Of a stretch of DNA of 64,000 bases, positions 52,173 to 61,536 are shown one piece after another. The notes beneath the pieces are model-generated. The model ran no database searches. It worked only from the letters and a program-made list of their open reading frames with translations, and was not told the origin of the DNA. The stretch is from NCBI RefSeq assembly GCF_900156395.1, contig NZ_FTNL01000017.1, positions 1 through 64,000 on the forward strand, given 5' to 3'. Position numbers and translations under genes: made by a program. How positions within the stretch are numbered: the first letter of the stretch is position 1; each line of letters opens with the position of its first letter. Source of the DNA: Fluoribacter gormanii. GTDB taxonomy: Bacteria; Pseudomonadota; Gammaproteobacteria; Legionellales; Legionellaceae.

Positions 52173-53156
52173 TTACTTTTGGGTCAAGTTCTGTTCTAAT
52201 ACAGATTTAGGCACCGGTTTAACATCCCAAACGATACCCATTAGTTCTAAAAGTTTGATTAGGTAGTAGGTAATGTCAATTTCCCACCATCGAAAACCTT
52301 GACGGGCTGATGCGGGATAATGATGGTGGTTATTATGCCAACCCTCGCCAAGTGTAATTAAGGCAAAGAAAAGATTGTTTTTACTGTTATCTGAAGTTTC
52401 ATAAGGTCTTGTACCATAGACGTGGCACAGTGAATTGATAATCACGGTTGTATTAAACGTTGCCACTAAGGAAATACTAAAGCCCCAGACGAGCATTTCA
52501 CCAATTCCGGTATTCCATTGAGGCGCATAAGTCTGTAGCACCCAGCCGATTACGAAAAGGACAAAAAACAATAATGCTGGCATCAAAATATCATAGCGTT
52601 CAAGAAAAACGAGTTCAGGATATTGCTCCAAATCCCTGACTCGCTCCGGATTGTAGTGATAATGTTTCTTTGTTAAAAACCAACCTACATGACTCCACCA
52701 AAATCCATGTTGTACCGGTGAATGTGCGTCTTCTGCAGTATCAGACACCATATGGTGCTGCCTGTGATGTGCAGCCCACCAGAGAGGACCCCGTTGAGCA
52801 GAGGTTCCTGCAAGGGCTGCAAAAATGAATTGCCAAAAGCGACTTGTTTTAAATGCCTTGTGTGAGAAATAACGGTGGTAAAAAGCACCGATTGTGAATA
52901 GACGAAAAAAGTACAGAATAAGTGCTGTACCTATGGCAATCCAACTAAAGCGTACAGAAAAAACCAACAGGCAGCTCAGGTTAATCATCACGAAAGGAAT
53001 CACTCGAATCCAATCAATTTTATTGCCCAATGATTCATCGGGAGTATAATTATTTTCGCTTACAATCCAACTGCGTATCAAGCATCCTAAAGACTTCATC
53101 AAATTAATCCCTAATTCTTCACCAAATCCCAAATAGTAGCTTATATCACCATTCAT
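52173..53156 (-). CDS. acyl-CoA/phospholipid delta-9-type fatty acid desaturase
   Basis: A 327-residue membrane di-iron desaturase with all three His boxes: HRYFSH, HRQHH and HNNHHHYPAS, and WW-rich segments between them. It introduces a cis double bond into saturated acyl chains with oxygen. Its product (mono-unsaturated chains) is the substrate of the neighbouring CFA-like methyltransferase, so a functional link is plausible. The first ATG (53156) lacks a good ribosome binding site; one 19 codons later has AGGGA about 10 bp upstream. Confidence 0.92.
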   Translation of the reverse strand: MNGDISYYLGFGEELGINLMKSLGCLIRSWIVSENNYTPDESLGNKIDWIRVIPFVMINLSCLLVFSVRFSWIAIGTALILYFFRLFTIGAFYHRYFSHKAFKTSRFWQFIFAALAGTSAQRGPLWWAAHHRQHHMVSDTAEDAHSPVQHGFWWSHVGWFLTKKHYHYNPERVRDLEQYPELVFLERYDILMPALLFFVLFVIGWVLQTYAPQWNTGIGEMLVWGFSISLVATFNTTVIINSLCHVYGTRPYETSDNSKNNLFFALITLGEGWHNNHHHYPASARQGFRWWEIDITYYLIKLLELMGIVWDVKPVPKSVLEQNLTQK

Positions 53157-53167
53157 TCAATTTAAAA

Positions 53168-53491
53168 CTAATTATTTTTATTTTGCTTATATTTTGAATG
53201 AATAGGAATATAATCAAAAGATTGTGGTCCACTTTCTGAGCCGCATTCATCGTACGTATTATCAGCACACAGAAAAAATTCCTCTGCTCCATATTCAGCT
53301 GCTCGGGACATAGCATCGTCAATAGAGTTGAAATGCAAAAGTTCTTTTCCTTTATGAATAAATTCATCGGAATCTTTAGCAATAATTTCTACTATATATT
53401 CATGCAGCTCGATTGGTGAATAAATCAAAGCGATTGGTTTAGAACTATTCTTAGCCTGATTAATGAGACCTTCACGTGTTTGATTTGCCAT
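53168..53491 (-). CDS. small DUF6482-like protein
   Basis: A 107-residue acidic cytoplasmic protein. The pattern of a central FNSIDDAMSRAAEYG helix followed by a CADNTYDECG segment resembles the DUF6482 type (short proteins ending in an AYDEM-like motif). AGGAAT precedes the ATG. It stands between the desaturase and the bd oxidase on the same strand. Function unknown. Confidence 0.55.
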   Translation of the reverse strand: MANQTREGLINQAKNSSKPIALIYSPIELHEYIVEIIAKDSDEFIHKGKELLHFNSIDDAMSRAAEYGAEEFFLCADNTYDECGSESGPQSFDYIPIHSKYKQNKNN

Positions 53492-53545
53492 GATTCAATT
53501 CCTCATGAAACTATATTAGATAAATTATAGCTGCCATTTAGGCAC

Positions 53546-54541
53546 CTAATGGTAATGCTCCTCTGTTTTACCTCTAAAAAGATAATAGGCATACAAGGTA
53601 TATGCAAGTAAGATCGGCAACATAATAACCACACCAACTAATATGAATGTGAGTGTCGAAGATGGCGCTGCCGCTTCCCAAATCGTAATCTGATGTGGAA
53701 TCAAATAAGGATAAACACTGATGGCTATGCCTACATAAGAACACAAGAATATGATAATGCTGTAAATAAACGGCTTGCGCTCATTATTAGAATTCAAAGA
53801 TAAGTTTCTCCAAGTAAGATAAATCGCAAGTGCAGTACTTAGAGGGAGTGGGCTTAACAATAAAAAATTAGGAAATTGATACCAGCGATGAAAAACTTCA
53901 GCACTGTGCAATGGAGTCCAGATACTAACAAAGACTAAAAAGAAACTGACAATAATTAATAAGCCCTGGGCATAATGAACCATTTTTCGTTGAAGTCTAC
54001 CTCTACTTTTGATAATCATCCACGTTGCGCCAAGAAGCCCATAACCACTAATTAAGGCAACACCGGTAAATAAGCTAAATGGAGTTAACCAACTACCCTG
54101 ACTTATTGTCATTGTTTGGGGATCCATTGAGAACCCTTGAACAAAACATCCTAAAATAACTCCTTGAAAAAAAGCTGCAGCAACTGAACCTATCGCAAAT
54201 AACCAATTCCAAACGGGTTTTGAGCGATCCGCTTTAAATCGAAATTCAAAGCTGACGCCGCGAAAAATCAAAGCAATAAGCATGAACATTAACGGCATGT
54301 AGAGAACAGGTAGAAGAGCCCCATAAACCAGTGGGAATCCTCCATAAAGGATAGCACCACCAAAGACCAACCAAGTTTCATTGCCATCCCATACAGGTGC
54401 AATTGAATTCATCATTTTATCCCGCTCATTCTCACTGCTGGTAAAAGGAAATAAAATTCCAATACCCAAATCAAAACCATCCAAAATGACGTACATCATG
54501 ACAATGAAGGCAAGCAATACAGCAAAAATAAGTGGAAGCAT
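53546..54541 (-). CDS. cydB: cytochrome bd-type ubiquinol oxidase subunit II (CioB-like)
   Basis: A 331-residue membrane protein of the CydB/CioB family. The N-terminal LDGFDLGIGILFPF and the WDGNETWLVFGG segment are diagnostic. With CydA it forms a quinol oxidase that reduces oxygen to water and tolerates cyanide or nitric oxide in the CIO type. The ATG overlaps the cydA stop (TAATG). No CydX-like small gene is seen after it. Confidence 0.92.
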   Translation of the reverse strand: MLPLIFAVLLAFIVMMYVILDGFDLGIGILFPFTSSENERDKMMNSIAPVWDGNETWLVFGGAILYGGFPLVYGALLPVLYMPLMFMLIALIFRGVSFEFRFKADRSKPVWNWLFAIGSVAAAFFQGVILGCFVQGFSMDPQTMTISQGSWLTPFSLFTGVALISGYGLLGATWMIIKSRGRLQRKMVHYAQGLLIIVSFFLVFVSIWTPLHSAEVFHRWYQFPNFLLLSPLPLSTALAIYLTWRNLSLNSNNERKPFIYSIIIFLCSYVGIAISVYPYLIPHQITIWEAAAPSSTLTFILVGVVIMLPILLAYTLYAYYLFRGKTEEHYH

Positions 54542-55911
54542 TATTTTTTCTCCACGTTTAAATCAGTCATGTACTGAAAAGCGTGATGTTCAACATGGTC
54601 TTGCTCAATCACTTCGGGGCCCAAACGGATAAGCTTCAACAAATAATACAGATAAAAACCAAAAACAATTCCATAGGCAAGAACAAGGAGAACAAAAGAG
54701 ATAATCACGTCTTCAGTACTGATTGCTGAAACCGCATCATGAGTTTTTAATAACCCGTACACCACCCAAGGCTGTCGTCCAATTTCGGCAGTGAGCCATC
54801 CTGAAATAGTAGCTATAAATCCGAGTGGCGTTAGTGCAAAACACCAGTAATGAAACCATGTTGCCTGATAAACTTTGTTTTTGTAACGGAGGAGTAGACC
54901 TAAAATTGCTGTTGCGAACATCAAAAGACCAATGCCTACCATAATTCTAAATGAGAAAAAAACAGGAGCAACTCTCGGTTGTTGGTCAGTTGGTACCGAA
55001 TCCAAACCAACCATTTTTCCATTCCAATCATGTGTATTGATTAAACTGGCTAGTTTAGGTATTTCAATAGCATACTTATTTTGTTGTTGTTCTTGAGAAG
55101 GCCAAGCAAATAAGACCAAAGGCGCACCGTTCTGAGTATGCCAAAGCCCCTCCATGGCCGCTGTTTTAAGCGGTTGATGCTCTTTAACCATCAGCCCTAC
55201 AACATCACCTACCCCAATTTGAACAGGAACAAGAATCAAAGCAGCCCAAAGTGCAAAGGACATGGTTTTCTTTGCTGCCTCCACTGCTTTTTTGCGAAGC
55301 AAATAATAAGAAGCCACACCCATAATGACAAAAGAAGTTGTCACATAAGATGCTAAGACCATATGGATAAAACGAGGTATAAACGATGGGTTCATCACTA
55401 CAGCCCACCAACTGGCGACTACGTACTTTCCATCAATCATCTCATAACCACTAGGTGTTTGCATCCATGAATTGGCCGACATAATCCAAAAAGCAGAAAT
55501 GGTTGTCCCAATAGCAACAAGCAAAGTTGCAATAAAATGCAGCAGCGGCGGTACCCTTTTCCAACCAAAGAGCATCACGCCTAAAAAACCTGCCTCAAGG
55601 AAAAAGGCGGTCAGTGTTTCATAAGCAAATAATGCCCCCAAAACATTACCAAACTGAGTGATAAACGGACCAAAATTCGTTCCAATTTGATAGGCAAGCA
55701 CAATGCCCGAAACGACCCCCATTCCAAAAGTAAGAGCAAAAATCTTAGTCCAAAGTTTACATATTTCAAGATAAACTGTTTTTCTTGTTTTTAGCCAAAA
55801 TAGCTCCATGATGACTAAAAAAACAGCCAATCCTAAATTCAATGTGGGAAATAGAATATGAAACCCAATGCTAAAACCAAACTGGATACGTGATAGAATT
55901 TCCACAAGCAT
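54541..55911 (-). CDS. cydA: cytochrome bd-type ubiquinol oxidase subunit I (CioA-like)
   Basis: A 456-residue, about nine-helix subunit that binds the three haems. SRIQFGFSIGFHILFP contains the haem His near the N-terminus; GWLTAEIGRQPWVVYG is the family signature. The Q-loop is short and the protein is smaller than E. coli CydA, which fits the CioA (cyanide-insensitive) branch. The start at 55911 has GGAG 7 bp upstream; an earlier frame extension lacks support. Confidence 0.92.
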   Translation of the reverse strand: MLVEILSRIQFGFSIGFHILFPTLNLGLAVFLVIMELFWLKTRKTVYLEICKLWTKIFALTFGMGVVSGIVLAYQIGTNFGPFITQFGNVLGALFAYETLTAFFLEAGFLGVMLFGWKRVPPLLHFIATLLVAIGTTISAFWIMSANSWMQTPSGYEMIDGKYVVASWWAVVMNPSFIPRFIHMVLASYVTTSFVIMGVASYYLLRKKAVEAAKKTMSFALWAALILVPVQIGVGDVVGLMVKEHQPLKTAAMEGLWHTQNGAPLVLFAWPSQEQQQNKYAIEIPKLASLINTHDWNGKMVGLDSVPTDQQPRVAPVFFSFRIMVGIGLLMFATAILGLLLRYKNKVYQATWFHYWCFALTPLGFIATISGWLTAEIGRQPWVVYGLLKTHDAVSAISTEDVIISFVLLVLAYGIVFGFYLYYLLKLIRLGPEVIEQDHVEHHAFQYMTDLNVEKK

Positions 55912-56228
55912 TTCATCACTCCGTTTATAACCAACTGAGTTTTGCAATGCAGCGTGACCGCATTACTGCTCCACTAGAAATTATCGTATATGTACAATAA
56001 ATTATCAAATATATTTGACTGACAACTTATTAGCACAACTGATGAGTCTTTGCTCTTCGAACATAATCCTAAAAAACAGCTGCTTTCGTAGTGAGAATGA
56101 TTCATGTGCTTAAATGGAGGTCAACTTTTTTTAAAGTTTAGATGACTGAGGGTTAATTCATTCAAAAATATTGAAGTTTTTACTTGCTTCAATCATATTT
56201 AACGTACTCCTCTTCAACGAATCATACT
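55912..56228. other. divergent spacer between bd oxidase and SDR genes
   Basis: About 320 bp, AT-rich, expected to hold two promoters. GTATATGTACAATA near 55986-55999 contains a TGTACA palindrome, and AACTTT-TTTT-AAAGTT (about 56126-56141) is another short dyad. Neither is assigned to a regulator. Confidence 0.35.
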
Positions 56229-56927
56229 ATGGCTAATTATTTGGTTATTGCGGCAAGTAGTGCAATTGGACAATCAGTTACTACTTTGTTGAAAAATCGC
56301 GGCGACACGGTATTTACCACTGCAAGGGATAAACATAAAATTAATCCAGACTTTTTAATTGATGCCTGCGATTTTGATGCAGTTAGCGATGTGTTTCGAA
56401 CGGTTGGCAACATTGATGGTGTTGTTAATTGCGCGGGTTCATTACTCTTGAAAAGTGCCCATTCGACAACATTTGAAGAGTTTCAAACCTGCATTAATGC
56501 TTCGTTAACTACCGCATTTGCAACAATTCGTGCTGCTGGTTTGATGATGAAAAATGGCGGCTCAGTAGTTTTGATTTCATCAGCAGCAGCCTTGGTTGGA
56601 CTCGCAAATCATGAGGCGATTGCTGCAGCTAAAGCGGGAGTTATAGGTCTTGCTCAAGCAGCAGCAGCTACTTATGCCCCCAATAATCTAAGAGTCAATG
56701 TGGTAGCACCAGGAATGGTAAATAGCCCATTAACCTCACCTTTACTAAATAATCAGTTAGCTCATAATGCATCCAAAGCGATGCACCCTTTAGGACGTAT
56801 TGGTACACCTGACGATATTGCTCAAGCGATTGTATTTTTACTTAGTCCAGAAAATAGCTGGATAACCGGCCAAGTTCTTGCGGTGGATGGGGGCTTAAGC
56901 CGTGTTCGTCCCAAGATGAAAATTTAA
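56229..56927 (+). CDS. short-chain dehydrogenase-like protein without the catalytic Tyr
   Basis: A 232-residue Rossmann protein of the SDR superfamily. The nucleotide motif is altered (IAASSAIGQ), the NCAG motif and the catalytic Ser region (VVLISSAAAL) are present, but the usual YxxxK reads IAAAK, so the Tyr is an Ile. The C-terminal PGMVNSPLT and ITGQVLAVDGGLS are normal. It may bind a nucleotide without classical dehydrogenase chemistry. It precedes the photolyase by 22 bp and is probably co-expressed with it. ATG 56229 is preferred over a TTG 15 codons upstream. Confidence 0.8.
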   Translation: MANYLVIAASSAIGQSVTTLLKNRGDTVFTTARDKHKINPDFLIDACDFDAVSDVFRTVGNIDGVVNCAGSLLLKSAHSTTFEEFQTCINASLTTAFATIRAAGLMMKNGGSVVLISSAAALVGLANHEAIAAAKAGVIGLAQAAAATYAPNNLRVNVVAPGMVNSPLTSPLLNNQLAHNASKAMHPLGRIGTPDDIAQAIVFLLSPENSWITGQVLAVDGGLSRVRPKMKI

Positions 56928-56949
56928 CTAACTTATAAAAATCGAATTT

Positions 56950-58488
56950 ATGGCAAAACTCTGTTTTATTTTAGGCGATCAATTGAGTGAAAGTTTGTCT
57001 GCACTTAGTGAAATAAATATGCATGATGATGTTGTATTGATGTGTGAAGTTACAGAGGAAGCAACTTATGTCAGTCATCATCCCAAAAAAATTGCATTTT
57101 TGTTCTCTGCAATGCGCCATTTTGCTCAAACACTAAAGATAAAAGGATATCGCGTCCGCTACACAAAATTTGATGATCCCGACAATCAAGGCAGCCTAGT
57201 CAAAGAACTTATACGAGCCGTTGAAGAACTAAGGCCTTCAGCAATATGCCTTACTGAGCCAGGGGAATGGCGGGTTCTTAAAATGTTTGAAGATTTGAAA
57301 AGTAAATTGCCGGTCTCATTAACGGTTTACGAGGACCATCGCTTTTTATGCACCATTAATGAATTTAACGATTGGGCCAAAGGAAAAAAGCAACTACGCA
57401 TGGAATTTTTTTACCGGATGATGCGTCAAAAATATCATATTTTAATTGATAACAATGGAAGTCCAATCGGGGGTTCTTGGAATTATGATGCGCAAAATCG
57501 TAATCCTGCAAAACACATCCCTTCTTTTCCAAAACGCTTGGATTATCCAAAAGATGAGATTACTGCCGAAGTTTTGAGATTGGTGGCAGCATATTTTTCA
57601 AAACATTTCGGTCAATTACATCCCTTTGACTTGGCTGTGACTCGCGCCCAAGCCTTGTCCGAAGCAAATTATTTTATTAATCATTGCCTTATCTCTTTTG
57701 GTGCCTATCAGGATGCTATGTTAACGAATGAAACAACTTTATATCATTCTAAACTATCGTTTTATCTTAATGCCGGACTGTTGTTACCTATAGAGTTATG
57801 TCGTATGGCAGAACAAGCTTACCTAGAAAAAAAAGCCCCTCTTAATTCAGTAGAAGGATTCATACGTCAGATTCTTGGTTGGCGCGAATTCATCCGTGGT
57901 ATTTATTGGCATTTTATGCCTGCCTACAAAGAAATGAATCACTTTCATGCTAATAGAGACTTGCCAGCTTTTTTTTGGGGTGCAGATACTAAAATGTTTT
58001 GTATAAGGGAAGTCGTTCGCCAAACTTCAGTAGAAGCTTATTCGCATCATATCCAACGATTAATGATAACCGGTAATTTTGCATTACTTGCAGGCATAAA
58101 TCCTAAGCAAGTGTGTGAATGGTATCTTGCTGTTTATGCCGATGCCTATGAGTGGGTAGAGCTTCCTAATACTTTAGGTATGGCACTTTATGCTGATGGT
58201 GGTTTGATGGCCAGCAAACCCTATGCTGCCAGTGGAAAATACATTCAGCGCATGAGTAATTTTTGTGAATCGTGCTCTTATAATCCAAATGATTTATTAG
58301 GAGAAAAAGCCTGCCCATTTAATGCGTTATATTGGAATTTTCTTAAACAAAACGAAGAAAAGCTTAAAAATAATCCTCGACTTCACTACGCCTATATGAA
58401 TTGGCAAAAAATGGCCCCGGATAAAAAAGAAGCCACTCAAACCAAGGCACAAGAAATCCTAACTTCTTTAGACTCAGGCTGTCTTTAG
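56950..58488 (+). CDS. phrB: FeS-type photolyase/cryptochrome-like protein (PhrB class)
   Basis: A 512-residue protein of the FeS-BCP photolyase class. The N-terminal photoreceptor-like domain starts LCFILGDQLS, and the FAD domain includes QILGWREFIRGIYW, HHIQRLMITGNF and PNTLGMALYADGG. Cys351, Cys439, Cys442 and Cys455 lie in the places of the four cluster cysteines of Agrobacterium PhrB (350, 438, 441, 454), so a 4Fe-4S cluster is expected. PhrB repairs 6-4 photoproducts with blue light. Its end overlaps the convergent tspO gene by 4 bp. Confidence 0.92.
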   Translation: MAKLCFILGDQLSESLSALSEINMHDDVVLMCEVTEEATYVSHHPKKIAFLFSAMRHFAQTLKIKGYRVRYTKFDDPDNQGSLVKELIRAVEELRPSAICLTEPGEWRVLKMFEDLKSKLPVSLTVYEDHRFLCTINEFNDWAKGKKQLRMEFFYRMMRQKYHILIDNNGSPIGGSWNYDAQNRNPAKHIPSFPKRLDYPKDEITAEVLRLVAAYFSKHFGQLHPFDLAVTRAQALSEANYFINHCLISFGAYQDAMLTNETTLYHSKLSFYLNAGLLLPIELCRMAEQAYLEKKAPLNSVEGFIRQILGWREFIRGIYWHFMPAYKEMNHFHANRDLPAFFWGADTKMFCIREVVRQTSVEAYSHHIQRLMITGNFALLAGINPKQVCEWYLAVYADAYEWVELPNTLGMALYADGGLMASKPYAASGKYIQRMSNFCESCSYNPNDLLGEKACPFNALYWNFLKQNEEKLKNNPRLHYAYMNWQKMAPDKKEATQTKAQEILTSLDSGCL

Positions 58489-58970
58489 GCTTGAGCATTA
58501 AGAGCCCAAATGATCCCATTGAGATAGCTCGCAAAAATAAGCCACAAAAAATAGGGGATTATGAGTAAAAGGATTCCTTTTTCCTTACTTCTAACGGTCA
58601 TTAAAATAATGGCAGCATTCAAACCCACCATGATTAGTATCCATAAAAAACTAAAACCCAACCAATGCAGTTGAAAAAAAAGCGGGGTCCATAGCCAATT
58701 CATCACTAATTGTACTAGGTAAAGACTAAGTACTGTTTTAGTGTGGGGCTTGTTGCGATTTTGCCATAATGTAAATCCAACAATCGCAAGAAAAGCATAT
58801 AAGATTGACCACACCACGGAAAATACCCACCCGGGAGGAGTTAAAATTGACTTATGAAGCCCCTCATACCAGGAATAGATGTTCGCTTGCGTTAGTAAGC
58901 CCAATAAGAAACCAATCAGTTCAAAGGATAGGATCAAAATAATCAGTTGAATTCCGTTTTTCTTGTTCAA
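58485..58970 (-). CDS. tspO: TspO/MBR-family membrane protein
   Basis: A 161-residue protein with five membrane helices. WYEGLHKSILTPPGWVFSVVW is the conserved TspO start, and LYLVQLVMNWLWTPLFF and the Trp-rich end match the family. TspO binds porphyrins and in bacteria is tied to light and oxidative stress control. Its position beside a photolyase strengthens the view of this block as a photo-oxidative response region. Confidence 0.9.
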   Translation of the reverse strand: MNKKNGIQLIILILSFELIGFLLGLLTQANIYSWYEGLHKSILTPPGWVFSVVWSILYAFLAIVGFTLWQNRNKPHTKTVLSLYLVQLVMNWLWTPLFFQLHWLGFSFLWILIMVGLNAAIILMTVRSKEKGILLLIIPYFLWLIFASYLNGIIWALNAQA

Positions 58971-59122
58971 ACTCTTCTCTCCATATTTGATGCTAGATAG
59001 TGAGGATATTATATATTTTATATGAGTGAAAATACGACGCTGCGATTATGTTTTGATGAGTTATTATTGAATGTTACATCTAAAATAACTTCATGTGGTC
59101 TGTTCATAATTTTTGCCGCACT

Positions 59123-60553
59123 TTAGCCATTTTTTTGGGGAAAATTTATATCTGCTGAGGAAAAAAAGCGGACTAGATCTTTTAACTCCTCCTGCTGCAC
59201 CTGGGCATTAATCCAATTAAGCTTTACCTGAGTTGTTGCCTGTTCTCGTTGATTCACGAGAAACAAAGTGCTATCCCCTGCATGAAACCTTTGTGTCTCT
59301 CCTTGCTGCACCTTCAATGCCAAATCATACTCTTTTTTTAAAAATGCTATCTGCTGATGAATTCTTCTTATCCCGATATAAAGATTGGTAAGTTCATTCC
59401 TAAGCTGCTCATACATAAACTTTTGTTCTGCTCTGATTTGGTATAGCTCACTTTGGGTACGAATTAATTTACCTTTTGCTTCCCTCTGGAGTACAGGGAA
59501 TTTGAAAGAAACTCCTATATAGGCGGCTTCTGGTATTAACAATGGATATCCTCCAGTACCATTTTGTTTAAACGTGTATGCAGTAGCATCCAAATTAGGC
59601 AGCAGCTCATTTTGTGCTAAATCACGTTTAAGCTTGATGATTTTTGAGTAATTTTGTAGCTTCTTAAGTGAAGGATGATGCGCTAACTGCGATATGCCAG
59701 GCGCTAATTGTCTTGGGTTGGTTAACACGCGCAGAGGAAGGCTGTTTTCCGATGGAACTTTGGGATTTCCTTGTTCATCTCGATAATACAGAGATAAATT
59801 AATTCCAGCCTGTTCAAATATCATCTTTCCTTGGTTGAGCAATTGTTCTCTCTGGACTATTTGTTGCAAATTCTCAGTAATCGCAAGTTTAGGAAGATCA
59901 CCTTGATTCGCCTGTTGCTCAATAGCATGTTGCCGCTTTTGAGCCAATTTTAGTAGGTGTCTAAATGTTCTTAATTGCAATCCAGCCTCAACCCATTGCC
60001 AATAGGCTTTGATTGTTTCCTGATAAATTTTAATTTTAATCGCTTCCGCGTCGTTTTTTTTCATTTCAATCGACTCCGCGGTAGTTAATAAATTGGTTCG
60101 CTCCTTATCAATCAATCGATCCTGAAGTAAAGGCAGTGAAAGTCCTGCTCGATATTCCCCGCCTGAATTGGTTAAGTAATTTTGATAATAAATCGGCCAG
60201 TTCCCATTCCCATTTCGATAACCAGCAAATAATTTGACTCCATTATAAAAGGTAGGAACAGTAAGCTGGGTATCTCCATAATTGTTAATATAGCCACCAG
60301 CAGGTTGAGAACGAGTATTTGCATCAAGAGATGGGTCAAACTTTCCCAATGCACTCAAGTGAGCACCTTGAGCTTTGGTAATTTCCAAACGTGCAATTTT
60401 AATTTTTGGATAATATAGAGTTACTTTCCGCAGCACCATATCCAAAGTTAATTTGTGTGGTTCACTTGCGATACATACCGTGGAAAGGAGCAAATAACAA
60501 AATCCTAAGATCAACTGACTCTTAAATTCGCTATGAGTATAATATCTCTTCAT
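59123..60553 (-). CDS. TolC-family outer membrane channel
   Basis: A 476-residue outer-membrane efflux protein with a signal peptide (about 10-30) and two coiled-coil/beta repeats. It has no lipobox Cys, unlike the protein at 15213-16628. It is the last gene of a four-gene operon, overlapping the HlyD-type gene by 4 bp. It should be the exit duct of the pump or type I secretion system encoded here. Confidence 0.82.
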   Translation of the reverse strand: MKRYYTHSEFKSQLILGFCYLLLSTVCIASEPHKLTLDMVLRKVTLYYPKIKIARLEITKAQGAHLSALGKFDPSLDANTRSQPAGGYINNYGDTQLTVPTFYNGVKLFAGYRNGNGNWPIYYQNYLTNSGGEYRAGLSLPLLQDRLIDKERTNLLTTAESIEMKKNDAEAIKIKIYQETIKAYWQWVEAGLQLRTFRHLLKLAQKRQHAIEQQANQGDLPKLAITENLQQIVQREQLLNQGKMIFEQAGINLSLYYRDEQGNPKVPSENSLPLRVLTNPRQLAPGISQLAHHPSLKKLQNYSKIIKLKRDLAQNELLPNLDATAYTFKQNGTGGYPLLIPEAAYIGVSFKFPVLQREAKGKLIRTQSELYQIRAEQKFMYEQLRNELTNLYIGIRRIHQQIAFLKKEYDLALKVQQGETQRFHAGDSTLFLVNQREQATTQVKLNWINAQVQQEELKDLVRFFSSADINFPQKNG

Positions 60554-61536
60554 GGCTGAGTCTTCTCTGGAGTACTTTCAGGCGGAAAACCATTAAACTG
60601 GCGCCACAGTTCATACCATAAAGGCACTTCTCCTAATTGAACCCAACCATGTACACGTACACCTTGTCTTAAAAATTGTGGCTGAGGCCAGGGCTCATCA
60701 GGAACAATTACTGCACGAAATAATCCCGTACCATTGTCTGTAGGGTCTATAAAGGAAACCGTACCTCCAAAAGTGCCAACAGCAATTGCAGGCCAACCTC
60801 TAAATTGGATCGCAGGCCATCCTTCAAACTGTAATCGAGCTTTTTGATGAATTCGAACAAATGGAATATCATTACCATCTATCCATAGTTCCACAGCTCG
60901 TGATTCAGTCTGCGGAATGATTTGAGCCAAAACATCGCCAGCTTTGACAACCACACTCTCTTGGCCTGTCAATCGTTTATAAATTACCCCTGCTACATGC
61001 GCCTTTATAAGTTGTGATTGCTGACGTGCAATACGTACGTCAATATCCACCATATCAATGTTTGCTTGCGCTAACTCGCTTTGATATTTGGAGTATTCAA
61101 TTTGTGCTAATTCATATTGACGCTTTGAATTAATTCCCTGTTGATACAGTTTTTTTTGGCGCTCAAGATTAGATTTTCCCGCAACAATTGATTGCTCTGC
61201 GGCCTCAATCCGAAGGGCAATTGCTTTTTTTTCCAATTCTAATCGTGTTAGTAACTTGGGATCATTATCTGTGATATCGACCAAAGGATCTCCTGCTTTT
61301 ACGGTCATCCCCTCATCGACATACCATTTTTTGATACGTCCATTGATTGGAGAATTAACCGTGTGAAGCCTCTCGGTGGGAGAAAACGCAATCACTTTGC
61401 CATTGCCAAGAGCAAACTGTTGCCATGGAGTGAACGCTAAAAACAGAGTGATAATCAGGGCAATAATAAAAATTATTTTGGCAATTTTTTGGGGCTTTGG
61501 TAGTTTTTTTATCATTGCATAGGCATGTAATTTCAT
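60550..61536 (-). CDS. HlyD-type membrane fusion protein
   Basis: A 328-residue adaptor with one N-terminal membrane helix (about 20-38), a split lipoyl domain (VNSPINGRIKKWYVDEGMTVKAGDPL and VAGVIYKRLTGQESVVVKAGDVL), a coiled-coil hairpin (about 95-170) and a beta domain. Residues GWPAI occur twice, nine residues apart, a small internal duplication. It overlaps both the ABC gene and the TolC gene by 4 bp, so all are translated as one unit. Confidence 0.85.
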   Translation of the reverse strand: MKLHAYAMIKKLPKPQKIAKIIFIIALIITLFLAFTPWQQFALGNGKVIAFSPTERLHTVNSPINGRIKKWYVDEGMTVKAGDPLVDITDNDPKLLTRLELEKKAIALRIEAAEQSIVAGKSNLERQKKLYQQGINSKRQYELAQIEYSKYQSELAQANIDMVDIDVRIARQQSQLIKAHVAGVIYKRLTGQESVVVKAGDVLAQIIPQTESRAVELWIDGNDIPFVRIHQKARLQFEGWPAIQFRGWPAIAVGTFGGTVSFIDPTDNGTGLFRAVIVPDEPWPQPQFLRQGVRVHGWVQLGEVPLWYELWRQFNGFPPESTPEKTQP

